Source of the DNA: Monomorium pharaonis
Lineage: Eukaryota > Arthropoda > Insecta > Hymenoptera > Formicidae
Assembly (NCBI RefSeq): GCF_013373865.1
Contig: NC_050470.1
Location: forward strand, 28,426,856 to 28,490,855
Length of the DNA stretch: 64,000 bases
Direction: 5' to 3'
The position numbers and the translations under genes are program-made. The first letter of the stretch is position 1; the number at the start of each line of letters is the position of its first letter. Under the pieces are notes generated by a model, which saw only the letters and a list, made by a program, of their open reading frames with translations, made no database searches and was not told where the DNA came from. Shown here one piece after another: positions 48,304 to 60,047 of the stretch.

Positions 48304-49391
48304 TTTTCTTGTGTAAAACAGTTTGCAAGAATAGAATTCAAAGAAATCAATCACTTATTTGATTTATAATAATTGACTCTGTTGACATTGGCTGCGTGAA
48401 AAAAGGTGTGAATAATAATTCATGTACACGTAATTTTGAAATTCACGGCACAACTCTGTTTTTATTTTCAAAAAGAAAGATTCGAAATGTTTATCTCGTT
48501 GTGAAAGTTTTACACAGATACAGCCGCGCACGAAGCGACGAATAAGGCAAGGGTCGTTTTCGTAACAAATAATGACTTTATAATCGAATCATTTGGATCG
48601 TCATTATCGCGTATCGCGAAGGGAATCCTCCTCTCGCGTGAGAGTCACGCGGATGTAATAAATTACGCGAATGCACCTAGCGACGATCCCTCGATGATCA
48701 TGAACGTTCGTAATCGAGAGAACGCGGTTCCAGCTTCCAGGAATGGCAGAGCGGCCATTCGAAACGAATGATAAGCACCAACCTTTCTCTGCGCCTACGG
48801 CGAGCGCACGCACTTGTGTAAAGTTATCTCATTAGCGAGGCACGCGCACGTACACAATCGCGGAGAGGATAAGGAACGATTCCATGCCACGACTACGCGA
48901 TATAGGCCGACACGTGGTCAAACACGTGCTGATGAGCCGGCGTCGAGAAAGCTTACTTTCGATGGTGCACTGGCGAGATTTTTACAGCCGCCGTCGCGTC
49001 GGTTCGACTTGCACTAATGTTCATAAGCATTAGTACCATCGCTATAACGATTATGGCATTTCGTATTTTTATTCCGTTCCGCGACGTTTAAAGTTGACCC
49101 TTTCACGCCTAATGGATAATAAATGTTTTAAATTTCCCGGACAACGATGGGAATGCTTCCACAGCTGTGAAAACTTTGCTCGATTGATACAAATTATTAA
49201 TCAACGTATTAATGAATATTTTAATGCAATAGATACATTTGGGTGTATTTATTGCATTAACAATTTCGAGTGTTAACTGCATGAAACTTTGAAGAAACAA
49301 TCGAAATACAATTATTACATAATTGTTTATATAAAATTTATAGACTGCGTTTCCTTTGGTGCTTTGTCAAATATTAAACGACAAATGAGAT

Positions 49392-50035
49392 GCTCACAAG
49401 CAGCGTTCTCAGCCGTACGATAATTACCGTATTTGTACGATAAATTTAATCATTGTACGATGTACGATAATACTTTGCTATCGTACGTGAAAATATGATA
49501 ATTTGAGAATTTTCAAACACAAATTAATATAAATCTAGTTTTATTTATTTTTACTCACTGAATGTCAACAATGATATTTGACTTATTAAAAATTCTTATA
49601 GATGGCATTCATTTCTTCTACTGTAATTGGCTATAGATTACGCAATCAGCATTAATAACTAATTCACCAGAACTGCGTTCAGAAACATCGTATTTTTACG
49701 TACATACATAGCAAAGTGTTATCGTACATCGTACAATGATTAAAATTATCGTACAAATACGATAAGGAGTTTTAGACTAAAGTTTTAGATTAGATGCATT
49801 TTATTTGTATTTTTTTTATTAATTACACAGTTCTTGATTTTTAAATTTTAACAACATTTTTAAATGAACAAGATAAAACTGGTATGACTAATATTGATTA
49901 CGAACTTATGTATAAAGTAAATGCTTGTTTTTTTTTAAATATTTTTAAATACAATAATTTTTGTTTAAATACAATAATTTTGCGCAATGCATACGATAAG
50001 GGCCCTCTTGGAATCTGGGAACGCTGCTCATAAGC
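49392..50035. mobile_element. Nested inverted-repeat elements upstream of CYP306A1
   Basis: The ends GCTCACAAGCAGCGTTCTCAG (49392-49412) and the complement of GCTTATGAGCAGCGTTCCCAG (50015-50035) match at 17 of 21 positions. Inside, 49425-49500 and 49687-49767 form a second inverted pair rich in GTACGATAA (shared ATTTAATCATTGTACGATG-type core). The 64-bp block at 49768 abuts the inner pair. No transposase frame is seen. Confidence 0.6.
49768..49831. repeat. 64-bp perfect inverted repeat, right copy
   Basis: Exact reverse complement of 48240-48303, so the pair encloses 1464 bp. It lies inside the nested element 49392-50035, directly after the inner inverted pair ends at 49767. Confidence 0.95.
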
Positions 50036-50267
50036 GCTGTAAGCGCCAAAGGGAGCGCAGCCAAAGTTTCACTCTCAATTTTAGAGGTTATTGTATGTTA
50101 TGTATCACATAAATTATATTGCTTGAGTGAGTTATGATTAAAAAATGCAGGTATTCTTAGGTATAATATAGGGTATTAGGTATAATATAAAGGCAGGTAT
50201 AACAATTATATAAAACGTTAGTTGTGTGAAAACTTGAAAAATAAGTGTAGCATTGAGCCAAACTTAC

Positions 50268-50380
50268 CGAACTCCGCGAACACCAAACTCTTGACCACAG
50301 GAGCTATAGGAGCCACGACTTCCACGCCCGTCTTGAATAATATTATAATACTGGTTGAGCGGGAATTATGAAACTCGAAT
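50268..50380 (-). CDS. Candidate internal exon, unknown protein
   Basis: On the - strand an excellent acceptor (CCTTCCTTTGCTTGCTACAG) opens at 50380, and a strong donor (GAGTTCG|GTAAGT) closes at 50268/50267. The 113-nt exon needs one base to finish its first codon and ends in phase 1. It encodes FEFHNSRSTSIII then LFKTGVEVVAPIAPVVKSL and VFAEFG. The + strand also has an open frame here, but without such splice sites at both ends. I do not recognise the protein. Confidence 0.35.
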
Positions 50381-50482
50381 CTGTAGCAAGCAAAGGAAGG
50401 TATGCGCGATTTTATATAAAGGAACATATAAATAATTATTATTTATGCATAAATGGAGATGAGGATAAATACCTAAATGTAG

Positions 50483-50725
50483 ATTACGTACAATTGTCGT
50501 TTTTGGGGGAAAAGATATACCGTAGAAAAGAATACGCGATGTAACATCGACCACAGTATCGAGCTAAATGTGGTCGCCAAGCGGTTGACGAATGTGATCC
50601 ACGGATCGTTTGACTACCAAATGACAACTTCTCAATGCTGCGACAGCAAGATTTGTTCCATGATATACTTATTCAACGACACTAGAGTAGCATACGCGTT
50701 GTACAAATACAAAGATCAAGAATAA
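50483..50725 (+). CDS. Candidate 3'-terminal exon without its own start codon, unknown protein
   Basis: After an acceptor-like aaatgtag, an 80-codon frame runs to TAA at 50723-50725. Its only internal ATGs fall in the second half, so it is not a stand-alone gene. Third positions are GC-rich although the neighbourhood is AT-rich. The sequence looks natural (NIDHSIELNVVAKRL, QCCDSKIC, YALYKYKDQE). AATAAA overlaps the stop and another lies at about 50819. I do not recognise the family. The acceptor is weak, and upstream exons on the + strand were not found. Confidence 0.35.
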   Translation: MTYNCRFWGKRYTVEKNTRCNIDHSIELNVVAKRLTNVIHGSFDYQMTTSQCCDSKICSMIYLFNDTRVAYALYKYKDQE

Positions 50726-50729
50726 AAAT

Positions 50730-53700
50730 ACTTATTCGTAAAAATCTTTCCAATTAAAAATTAAACAACGTTTAATATGCTATGTAACATGTTAACATAT
50801 AGCTATTAAATATATAAAAATAAAGATTTTAGCAATTTTAATACAGAATATCTTTTAAATTTCTACACATTCGGCGCCTATGCCTTTGACATTCTTTGCG
50901 TAGAAAAATTTCAAAATAATCGAACCTAACCATCGACGGGTACTTACTTTGCTTTAACTTTTATGAATCAAGTCGCAACCGATATAACACAATAAGATAC
51001 AATTCAAATAGATACTATGGACATCTAGAAGGCACGTACACGCAGTTTGCTTATTTGAAAAAGATCTTAGAGCTAATTGAGCACGCGCTTGACACTCTAA
51101 GAGTGAAATCCAATTAAATATTGCGTTTTCTTATACATCCATATTTACCGTAAGTAAACAAAAACTTCACGTTACTAAAACCAGTTTTCTCATAAGTTGC
51201 ACTTATGGTCGTGAGAGAACATTATAAATGTGTTCCTAATATCTCTGTGCACACGCAGCCACAAATACAAAACCAGCAACGACCCCTTGCCCTTACATAC
51301 ACGCGACTGGCCTTCTCGGCTCACCTTACGAGCATTCTATAATGTGTGTGCACTCACCTCCGCTCACGTGAGAACTATTGCTCTCCTTCGCGATTCACGT
51401 GCAAGTCTGTAAGTCGATCGCGCCTCTGCGGACCGAATTCAATTTATTTGGTACGTGTCCAAACGCTCGAATTAAAGCGAGAGCAATGTAATAAAGAAAG
51501 AAGAGGAAGAGCTCAATTTCCTATCGACCTACTGGCCGCTTGAAGAAGTCTGGGCAGAGGTGCCTCACGCTCCTCAATTTATTGGAAAGACAAGGTAGTA
51601 AGAAACGGTTGAATTCTTTAGAAACTATTAGAAACTACTACCTAATGCTAGATTTGTTCATAAAATCTCCAAAATATTTGCACTTGAAAAGAAAAATATA
51701 TATATTAGAAGAGAGAGAAGATAATAAAGATTCTGTGTAAAAAGTGCAAGCAACATAAATAGACCTAATATTTTATTTGTCGTGTAACACATTAAGTTCG
51801 TGTTATTTAAAATTCCCAAAAACGTTTGCACTTAAAACGATATAAATATTATACATATTCGAGCGTTGAAGAGAAAGAGAGAAAGCGAAGATGCTGAGTA
51901 CAAATAGTGTAAGCAAAGCAAACATTTATTCTTCAAACGTGTCGAATGACTACAGAGTACAGAATTTTTTGACAAATTTGAAGACTTGTCGCTAATCAAA
52001 AAGAAAAAAATGTAGAATGATATAAAAATTGCCTTGTCAAATTGTTCTGAAGAAAAGATGATGAATCGTGAAGCGATCAATCGATACACGCAAACCGCCC
52101 TCGGCGCGTGCAAGCAAGATCCGCTCGCGCGCCTGCGAAGATAAATCATGCGTACGTACGTACGATGAAGGTGCGCTATGCGAGGAGGCTACTTACGTTC
52201 GCGTAGCCATCATAAATGCCGGACGCGATAGTACATGACTCGGGTGCGCCACTTTCCCTCCGCCGTAAAACGAACTGGATTGTGCGAAGGAGAAAGAGGA
52301 GGTTGCGGGAGAAGATGACGAAGAAGAGGAGAAGGCCGAAACGTGATCGATCGTGCACGTTGCACGGTAAACGAAACGCGCACCCGGGGCTCACCTACGA
52401 TCGCACGCACTCGGAAACTTGAGGCACGTTGATGATAATTGCACGAACGCGCCGTGTAATTATCAACGATCGGACCGCCTACGATAGCCGGCCTCTCGCG
52501 GCCAGTGCTGCCAAGTCAGTAGAATTTTCACTAGAACTAGTAGAATTTGATTTTAATATGATAGGTAAAAATTGCATTTGGTGGCTAGTGGGTGGTTTTT
52601 CTAGAAGATTTTTTACTAGAATTATGGAAAAGCACATTCGTTTGGTTAACTCCTGCACACAAAACGTGGAGTTGCTCGCCGCGTGCGACAAGAAGCGAAG
52701 CGATAGCCAATAAACAGCTCGTAAGGAAAAACGATATATTGATTGGCCATCCCGTCGCTTTTTGCCGATTCCATAATTTCCGCGTTTCTGTGTGTCATGT
52801 GTACAGTAGCTATTAAGCTATAGTCTTACTGCTTTACTCATAGGTATAAGTTATCAAGTAAGAAGAAAGAATATAAGACCTGAGAATATATCATTGTATA
52901 ACTACTTTGTAATATAAAGTATAATTTTACTTACAATAAAAAAATTACCTATACGCCAAAATTCAAAAATACAAACCCTGATAGAATCTAGTAGAATGAG
53001 ACTAACTATCTAACGGAATACATTGAGCAAGAGTTGGCAACATTGCCGTTAAGCTTCCTCAAAGGCACGCATTTACCGACAATGGTTCAATCATCCAATC
53101 GCGTGACCGCGCATCCTTACTTCTGCCCGATAACACGCGACTGCCAAAACACCGTATTAACTCGCCGAGAATTAATGATTTAATTTTCGGATCGTCAGAG
53201 AGATACGCATCACACTGGGAAGAAAGGTAGAATTTTATGTCTGGCCAATCTGCAATTTCTTTTGGAGACCAATTTCTAAATAAAAAATTGGGAAAGTATC
53301 TTTCTATGCTTTTGTCGAATATAAATTTAACGCCTCGAAAAGAGAAATGTTTGAAGCTCAAAAGAAAAAAAAGATTACCAGCTCGTTTTCCGTTTTAGAA
53401 ATTAATTCGCGAGTTGTCTCGGAGAACACACCTCAGCCCCTTCCAAAGAGGCTCTAGATCTGGCGATTGATAACTCTGCCGGCGTGATAGCGCGATCACG
53501 GAGAGAAAGGGAGGAAGAGAGACCGAAGGGCAGACGTCGACTCTTTAGCTGCTCAGGCCTCGGTGAATAAAGCGAACGGCCGCTGACGAGAGATCGGTAG
53601 CCTCTGTAACAGACCCCCGCGTGACTCCCTTCTCTTTCTTCCGCGAGATCCCTTTGCACCGCGGAACAAGGTACAAATGCACCCGAAGCTATATCTGACT

Positions 53701-56700
53701 GGACGTGCAACGACCGACAAAGGTCACTCGCGACGTTAAATCTGCATATCGTTTCTCGCGCCTCTCCGCCCCTCCGCGCGCGTTTCGTTCATTCTCCCTC
53801 GGCTCGGCGCGCTGAATCGGCGAGGATCGCCGCTAAGATCCCGCGGTCGCACAACGTGCACCATGCAGGTACAGATAGACGAAGTGGACGCGATCGATTT
53901 GATATCGAAACGCGGGAGATTCCTGCGAGGCGCCAGGAAGACGGTTTCACGATTGACGATTTTCGTGCTCGTACCTATCGTACGATCGAGCGAAAGTAAC
54001 TCGAGTATTTTCAACCGCCGTGTAAAAAACCGGTTTGACTTTTGGCATACACTGAAACGCCAATTTAAATTAATCTGTGAATGTGAAAAACTTGTAAAAT
54101 CAGCTTCGTTAAATTTGCAACGATATAATTGTAATTCTCTTGCGTCCTGTACTTGATTGCTCCGTTCTCCCTGTCGTTTTTTCTTTCCTTTCTCTTACAG
54201 AATTATTTTGTCGTTAGAGTACACACTTTTCTAGTCGCGGCAGCATGGAAATTTTCGAAGGATGAATAATCTATTTATAAATATTTTCTTTTCTCAACGC
54301 TTTTGAATGCTCGGAAACAGAGGATAAGCTCGGCGCAGAAAAGAGGAAGAATGTGAGAGTTCGTCGTCTCTAATGCGGCTGATAACCTCGCCTAAACCCG
54401 GTCATCGCACCAGGTAGAGACAGAGGAGAGGGATGACGAATAAAAGAAAGAGAATGTGGCGCAGAGAGCGAAATAGAGGTGGGTACAGGGAGGAGGCAAC
54501 CGATCGTTTCGAAATTCCAACGTCGGCCGTCGCACCGCACCGATCACGGCAGATAAATTGTAGAGCTCAATAGAATTAATCGCGGTGATCGATGTGCTCC
54601 AGATAATGGCTGCCCGTGTTAAGAGATCGTTAAACCGCGCCGCCGCCGAGTCGTCGAACCGCTTTGAGTAATCGATGGTTTTATCCTCGGACGCATCCAG
54701 TCTGGTTTTCGCGAATCCGAGAAGCATAAGAGATGCCGTCTATTATAAGCTTACATTCATTCTTCCATCTTACGTATATCGTACTAGTTGGAAATGCATC
54801 TGTGTGCGTAAGTACTTGAGATTGATTATAACGATTACGACTTTAACGAATCCCCCGCAAGTTTAGAACAGAGTTGCGTATTCGGAGTATTTCGATATTC
54901 TTGGAGAACGTTGTTTATTCTTAATGTATTAAAGCGAAAGACGCGGAAATCTCAATGCATCTTGTTACACTTTCTTCGAAAAACGAAAGCATTCAGAACC
55001 GCGTTTTTTTTCATTGAAAAAGACATCAGGTAAGTAAATTTTGCACGCTTTTACAAAACACGTGATCAGGTAACACAGATGCACCTTTTGAGGAGACCGT
55101 CTATCCTTCTTTGAAAACTGTAGACCGTTATTTAAAATATTCTACCTGCTTTTAATTTCTACCGGCCCATCGACTACCCTGAAGTGCTGGCGTAAAACTA
55201 TCGTACTAGCACCTACCGTACGTAACCGTAAGAAAACGTAAGTTGGATTCTCTCTGTGAGACGGCGACGGCGGCGACGGCAGACATCGGGCAGCCATCTA
55301 GATACCGTCTACAGCGTACATTGAACGCAGGGGGAATGCACTGAATGCAGAATGCATAAGCGGGTGTACCAACCCCGGTGTTCTCTCGGGGGGCCCCAGG
55401 GCTGCAATCGCCACGATGATCGATTATACGTGATCGAAAATGTCCTCGGCGCGTCTGCCTCCGCAAGGGAGTCGTTCGCAGATCTCGCGTCACGATTCAC
55501 AGATCCAAGTGCGAAAGAGAGTCTCCCGTCAAAGTGTCAAAGAGACGGAGGAAATTTAAATGGGCAGACGATCACATAATACGGATCGGGAGAAGAGTTG
55601 TCTCGGAACGGCGCGGAGAGAGCATTCGCTAAATCCGTGCCTGTGAGACAGTACAAGCACCCAGGGTATGAAATATTTTTCTGTCGACTTAAGGACGACT
55701 ACTCTGGGTTCGATGAAACGGATTTTTCCGCTGTCCATGCGTGCGAGGCAATGGGCGGTAAGCAAAGATGGGTGCCGATAGGCACTATGGTGATAAGTTT
55801 TTGTCCAGTTTGTGCCGGCTTTACTCGAGAGAGACTAACGAACTCTGAGAGCTCTCAAAGGTGCGGTGTGACTCTCCCAACGTGCGATTCTTCTCGTTGT
55901 TCTCCTTTCTCCTTTTCATCCCCCTCTTTTCTTTTTGACGGCCTCGTAATCGAATGCATTCCATGCTTGCTCTCTCATTTGTTTTCTTATGTGCCCGATA
56001 TGTATTATATGTACCAAATGACTAATTTTAAGATCTCAGTAGATCTTAAAATTTAGTGATACTTCTCATCAAATCTTCCTTTTAAGCAAATCCGTTGTTA
56101 ATGTCAGTAATTTAAAAAAAGAATGCTTCTCACTACTATATTATATATCTATAGGTATACCTCTGATATTATATAAGAATTAAAGGTCTGGTATTATATA
56201 CAAAATTATTTAAGTCTCTTTAACTCTATGAGAAATTGTCGAATTTGGATCTGTGAATGTGACGAGATCTATGCCTTTGCGAATATATGCGATATAATAA
56301 TGGAACTTAGAATTTTGGAGTGCAATGGTGTTATAATTTCTAAATGTGCTAAAACCATTATCAAAATTCTACGAAAAAAGTATTTATTTGCTTTTTTCTT
56401 GAGAGAAAAAGAATAAAAAAGATCTAATGTAATATATATCCTTTTAAAAAAAATTCGCGTTCTAAGATAGCCAATAGTTTAATTCAAAGGGTCTTTGCCG
56501 GAGTCTATGATTAAGATTATAATACACTCGAACCAAAATATTTTATGTCAATAAACCTTTGATCAAAATCAATCACGAAATTATAAGATCGAATTATGTC
56601 AGAAAATTTAATTCTATAATTATATCACTTTAGTTAATCAGTTAATTTTTTAACTATTATAATTTTATATAATATTAACAAAGAATTAGATTAGTAACGT

Positions 56701-56980
56701 ATTTTTCAAACATGTAGACAGAATATAATTTTCGTTGATTGATTTTTTGTTGTTAACTGTATTTTTACAAAATGTATGCCAAATTAATAAAATATGAGAA
56801 AAGCAACAGCAACGTTTGTCCTTGATACGTGCACTAATCGTAATGCAAAGTTTTTGTGAGAAATGAAGAAAGTATCATTATACAGACGCAAGAAAGTTTA
56901 ATTACCTTGCTATTGTCTTTCTTTTTGAAACTACGGAGGTATCTATTTACAATGTTAAAAAAAGTTCTGCATTATTTCTT
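50730..56980. other. Mixed AT-rich and GC-rich sequence without a supported gene
   Basis: GC-rich islands lie at about 52080-52510, 53400-53960, 54340-54720 and 55200-55900. Their frames overlap on both strands. Possible donors are seen, such as - strand GAG|GTGAGT near 51350 and + strand GGGCG|GTAAGC near 55757, which might mark non-coding first exons. Between the islands the DNA is AT-rich and shows nothing identifiable. Confidence 0.45.
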
Positions 56981-56982
56981 AC

Positions 56983-57194
56983 TTTGAGGTGCTTGAGCTG
57001 CAGGTCCCGGTCAGAGGGTCCCGGGGGACTGGATAAGGATCTACCTGTTCCTCTAAATACAGTAGGTATGGACTACGGGGCAACGATCCGGGCAATGACA
57101 CGAATCCAGTATCAAGGTTATAGGTCCTTTTCCTTTGCAAGGAATCGCCGTTTCTCTTCACTTGAGGCGTGCACCACACCATCACATCTGCGCT
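56983..57194 (-). CDS. Candidate internal exon, unknown protein
   Basis: A - strand frame reads about 70 codons, including TPQVKRNGDSLQRKRTY, NLDTGFVSLPGSLPRSPYL and LEEQVDPYPVPRDPLTG. It ends at a donor, CAAA|GTAAGA, at 56983/56982 in phase 2. The acceptor is less clear (TTGCTGTAG at 57195 or GAGCGCAG at 57188). The phase-2 end fits the one-base start of the - strand exon at 50380. A + strand frame overlaps and cannot be excluded. Function not recognised. Confidence 0.35.
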
Positions 57195-57705
57195 CTACAG
57201 CAACCCTCTTCGAAATTGTACCGTCGCCTTTAGTCGTTTGATCCTTTAAGTTAAAAGAAAGTTTTATCTTTGTTAATACTTTAGATTTAAAAAACACTAA
57301 TTAGCATAATATGTGCTTATCACAAGAAATATTGCATATTTTACTATGCGACAATAAAAATTTTGTGCCAAACACTTTCCAGTTTCGGTCAATTCAATTG
57401 ATTGTTACAAGTCCAAATAGCTGTTGTAATTGTTGTAATTACAGTTTTAATCTTACGATTAGTTCCATAATCTTACTATTATTATATAATTATTATCGTC
57501 AAAAAGAAAATCTAATAAGTTTTTAAAATCGGAGTAGTTTTTTAATAAAATTTGCCATTTTAGTCGACTATATCAATTAGTATTATTTTTTCCTCTTTTT
57601 AGTATACAATAATTTTTTTTTTATCAAACAATAATTTTCCAAAAAAACTTAACATAAACATATATGGATATATTTCGTATTTAATTATATATATTTATAT
57701 ACATT

Positions 57706-58085
57706 TCAGTATAAAAAATTTTTTGGCGGGAAATGCATTCTTCTGCTATTGAATGGCCGACTGCCCCACAGGTAGAGGATGGTATAAATACGAGACTGCA
57801 TTACGGTCCTTCTTGGAAATGGAGGACAATAAAATACCTTTCGCCAGATATATCCGAGTTGTAAGAATGGGCGAAGATCATGTCCCAGACAGAGGAAGAA
57901 CATCGACATCGCCAAGGTTCAAGGGCCCCTTCGCGCCATCTCTCTATAGTGTCTTTTTGGAACAAAGATCTTATGTCCTTGCAAAGTGGAGGAGATGGTG
58001 GTGACACAGCCAGAGGGCAACGAATCCAGTTGTCTGCACGCGTACTTCAAGAACCAATTTAAATACTGCAAAGTAATAAAATAAA
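57706..58085. other. Exon-like island, strand uncertain
   Basis: Both strands carry protein-like frames. On +, an ATG at 57753 opens 83 codons (MADCPTGRGWYKYE...), stopping at 58004, with AATAAA at 58075-58080; an acceptor-like ccccacag precedes 57774. On -, a strong acceptor (TTATTACTTTGCAG) lies at about 58069, and a frame with SLFQKDTIERW and CSSSVWDMIFAH runs through. The compact GC-richer block in AT-rich DNA suggests a true exon or a gene relic, but I cannot choose the strand. Confidence 0.25.
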
Positions 58086-58187
58086 GATGTAATATCTATT
58101 AGCTTGAAATAAAAAAATCATTTATTTATCGCAATTGCCCAATAAATCATCTTATTGTAATTGTAAATAGGTAATAAATAATTAGCG

Positions 58188-58322
58188 CCGATATTCATAG
58201 TCTTATTTCAAGAATCTTATTTCAAGACCATCTCAAGTAATGTCTTAAGATGCTAATACGGCTTTGTGATTGGTTAATGAGTATCTTAAGATAGTACTTA
58301 AATATAAAACTCGACTATCGTT
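58188..58322. mobile_element. Short imperfect inverted-repeat element
   Basis: CTTAAGATGCTAA-type and GAGTATCTTAAGATAG-type segments pair across a short centre. Outer CGATATTCATAGTC and GACTATCG parts also pair loosely. It resembles a small MITE and ends are approximate. Confidence 0.35.
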
Positions 58323-58725
58323 CTAAATTAATTAATTTTTTATTAAATGATACATGTATCACATCTCGAAATACGACCAAAAACTGAAAAATTTCATATT
58401 GTTCTATTACTATATTTAAGTAATTTTGCAAAATTTGAACATAATTCTTTTATTGATTTAAAATTTATTTAATTCTTTATTTACTTTTATGTAAATGTGT
58501 GCTTATTTTGTTTCTTTCTTATGTAAATTTCTTTGCAAATTTGATGAGAAAGAAGAATTACAAATTAAAATAATTTTTTTACGTATATTAATAAAACTCT
58601 AATAAATATTTATGCAAACATTTATTTGAATTCACGTACTTGTTTAAAAGTTATTTACCTAAAACTGCAGCAAAATAGAGTTATTAACCAAATTAATATA
58701 AAATTTGATATATAAAAATACAAAT

Positions 58726-58915
58726 CGAAAAATAATTTTGTTGAATCATAAAATAATTATGTAAGATTATCAAGCTAATTCTACTAGAATATTAAAACAT
58801 TTTACTTATTATGCTTGAATAATTAGTTCTTTATAATTACGTTAAAAAATTATTTTTATTAACACACACACACAGCTAAATTTTTAGATACTTTAGCAAA
58901 ATTATTTGCTAGTTA
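58726..58915. mobile_element. Divergent relic of the intron 2 element family
   Basis: GCTAAATTTTTAGATACTTTA (58874-58894) followed by GCAAAATTATTTGC matches the terminal repeat of the 32801-32975 element. TTTTGTTGAATCATAAAATAATT (about 58735-58757) matches its core. The opposite end is not clear. Confidence 0.45.
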
Positions 58916-59329
58916 ACAGATAGTGCAAATTATATTAACAAATACATTAATGTCAATAAAAAATTACGATACACAATTACAATTATTGTAGAATTCAATT
59001 CATAAACACATAAAATTATAAATTTATATATAAAATTGCGGTAAGTGACAATTCTTAAAAAAATCCTCAAAATTAGATAGTCTACTTGCTATCATCGAAA
59101 TAATTTGAGAATTTCTAATCGGGCGAAACTGCGAAATGCCAATCTCTTCGGCGACAAATGGGCGTAGGAGCTAACGAAGGTATGAAAAAGACGAGAAAAA
59201 GGAGAAGAAGATGAGGAGGAGGAGGATCAAGCGTAACCGGTCCAAGGAGAGCTGCGTTCTGATAACCCAGTTTCATGTGCTATCGGTCAGATCGGCCTCC
59301 CCCGCCTTTGTAGAAGCGGAACGATCCTA

Positions 59330-59560
59330 GCTCTACCACCTCCGTAGCGCGACCGGCTCGGTCATTCAGCGGATAGTCAGTGGCTAGTTGCGATTAGCGG
59401 ATTAGCTCGGACTTGGCGCTCGCTCTTATCGTTCATCTTGCGCAGCCATTAGCTCCATTCAGGAGAATATCCGCGACTCACCCTACCGATGAATTAGACG
59501 CGGATCTGCAGCTTTATCTTCTTCGTAGTCTCTCTCCGGCTAGAAAGCACGACGCCGCGT
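59330..59560 (+). promoter_or_regulatory. Possible promoter and leader of a gene extending to the right
   Basis: A CpG-rich block in AT-rich DNA carries arthropod initiator-like strings (GGTCATTCAGC, TAGTCAGTGG) followed by a leader-like sequence. No downstream coding exon on the + strand is convincing within the window, so this is position- and motif-based inference only. Confidence 0.2.
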
Positions 59561-60047
59561 TCCGAGTTGACGCGATTTTCACATAATCTCCGCACGCAAA
59601 CGCGATTTATGGGCAGATCGTATTTTCAGATACTTTCACAGAGAGGTAAACTTGGAGATTTACCTACTTATACCAATTATTTTATTATATACGTGCTTAT
59701 TTACTCTTACGCATTTATACTACTATATTGCTCCTTTTCCCTGTCAGGAATAATGTAAGTCATGTTATGTCATAGAATCCGTTAAATCTGGAAACATTAA
59801 TTATACAGAACTTTAATTATTTCTAAAGATATATATATTTAATGTTTTAAAGCGTAAGATATTCGAGACTGATTTCAGATGGAGATCTTCAACATCAATA
59901 AAATTTAATATCATTTCTTTACAAACACTACATATTTTTCAAACTGCTATTCACAGTCATGATTATATATTATCGTCGAAAGCGCTGCTATGCAGTTACT
60001 TGCACGCAAACGAAGCGAATAAAATCGAACGCAACAGAGTAGGTACG

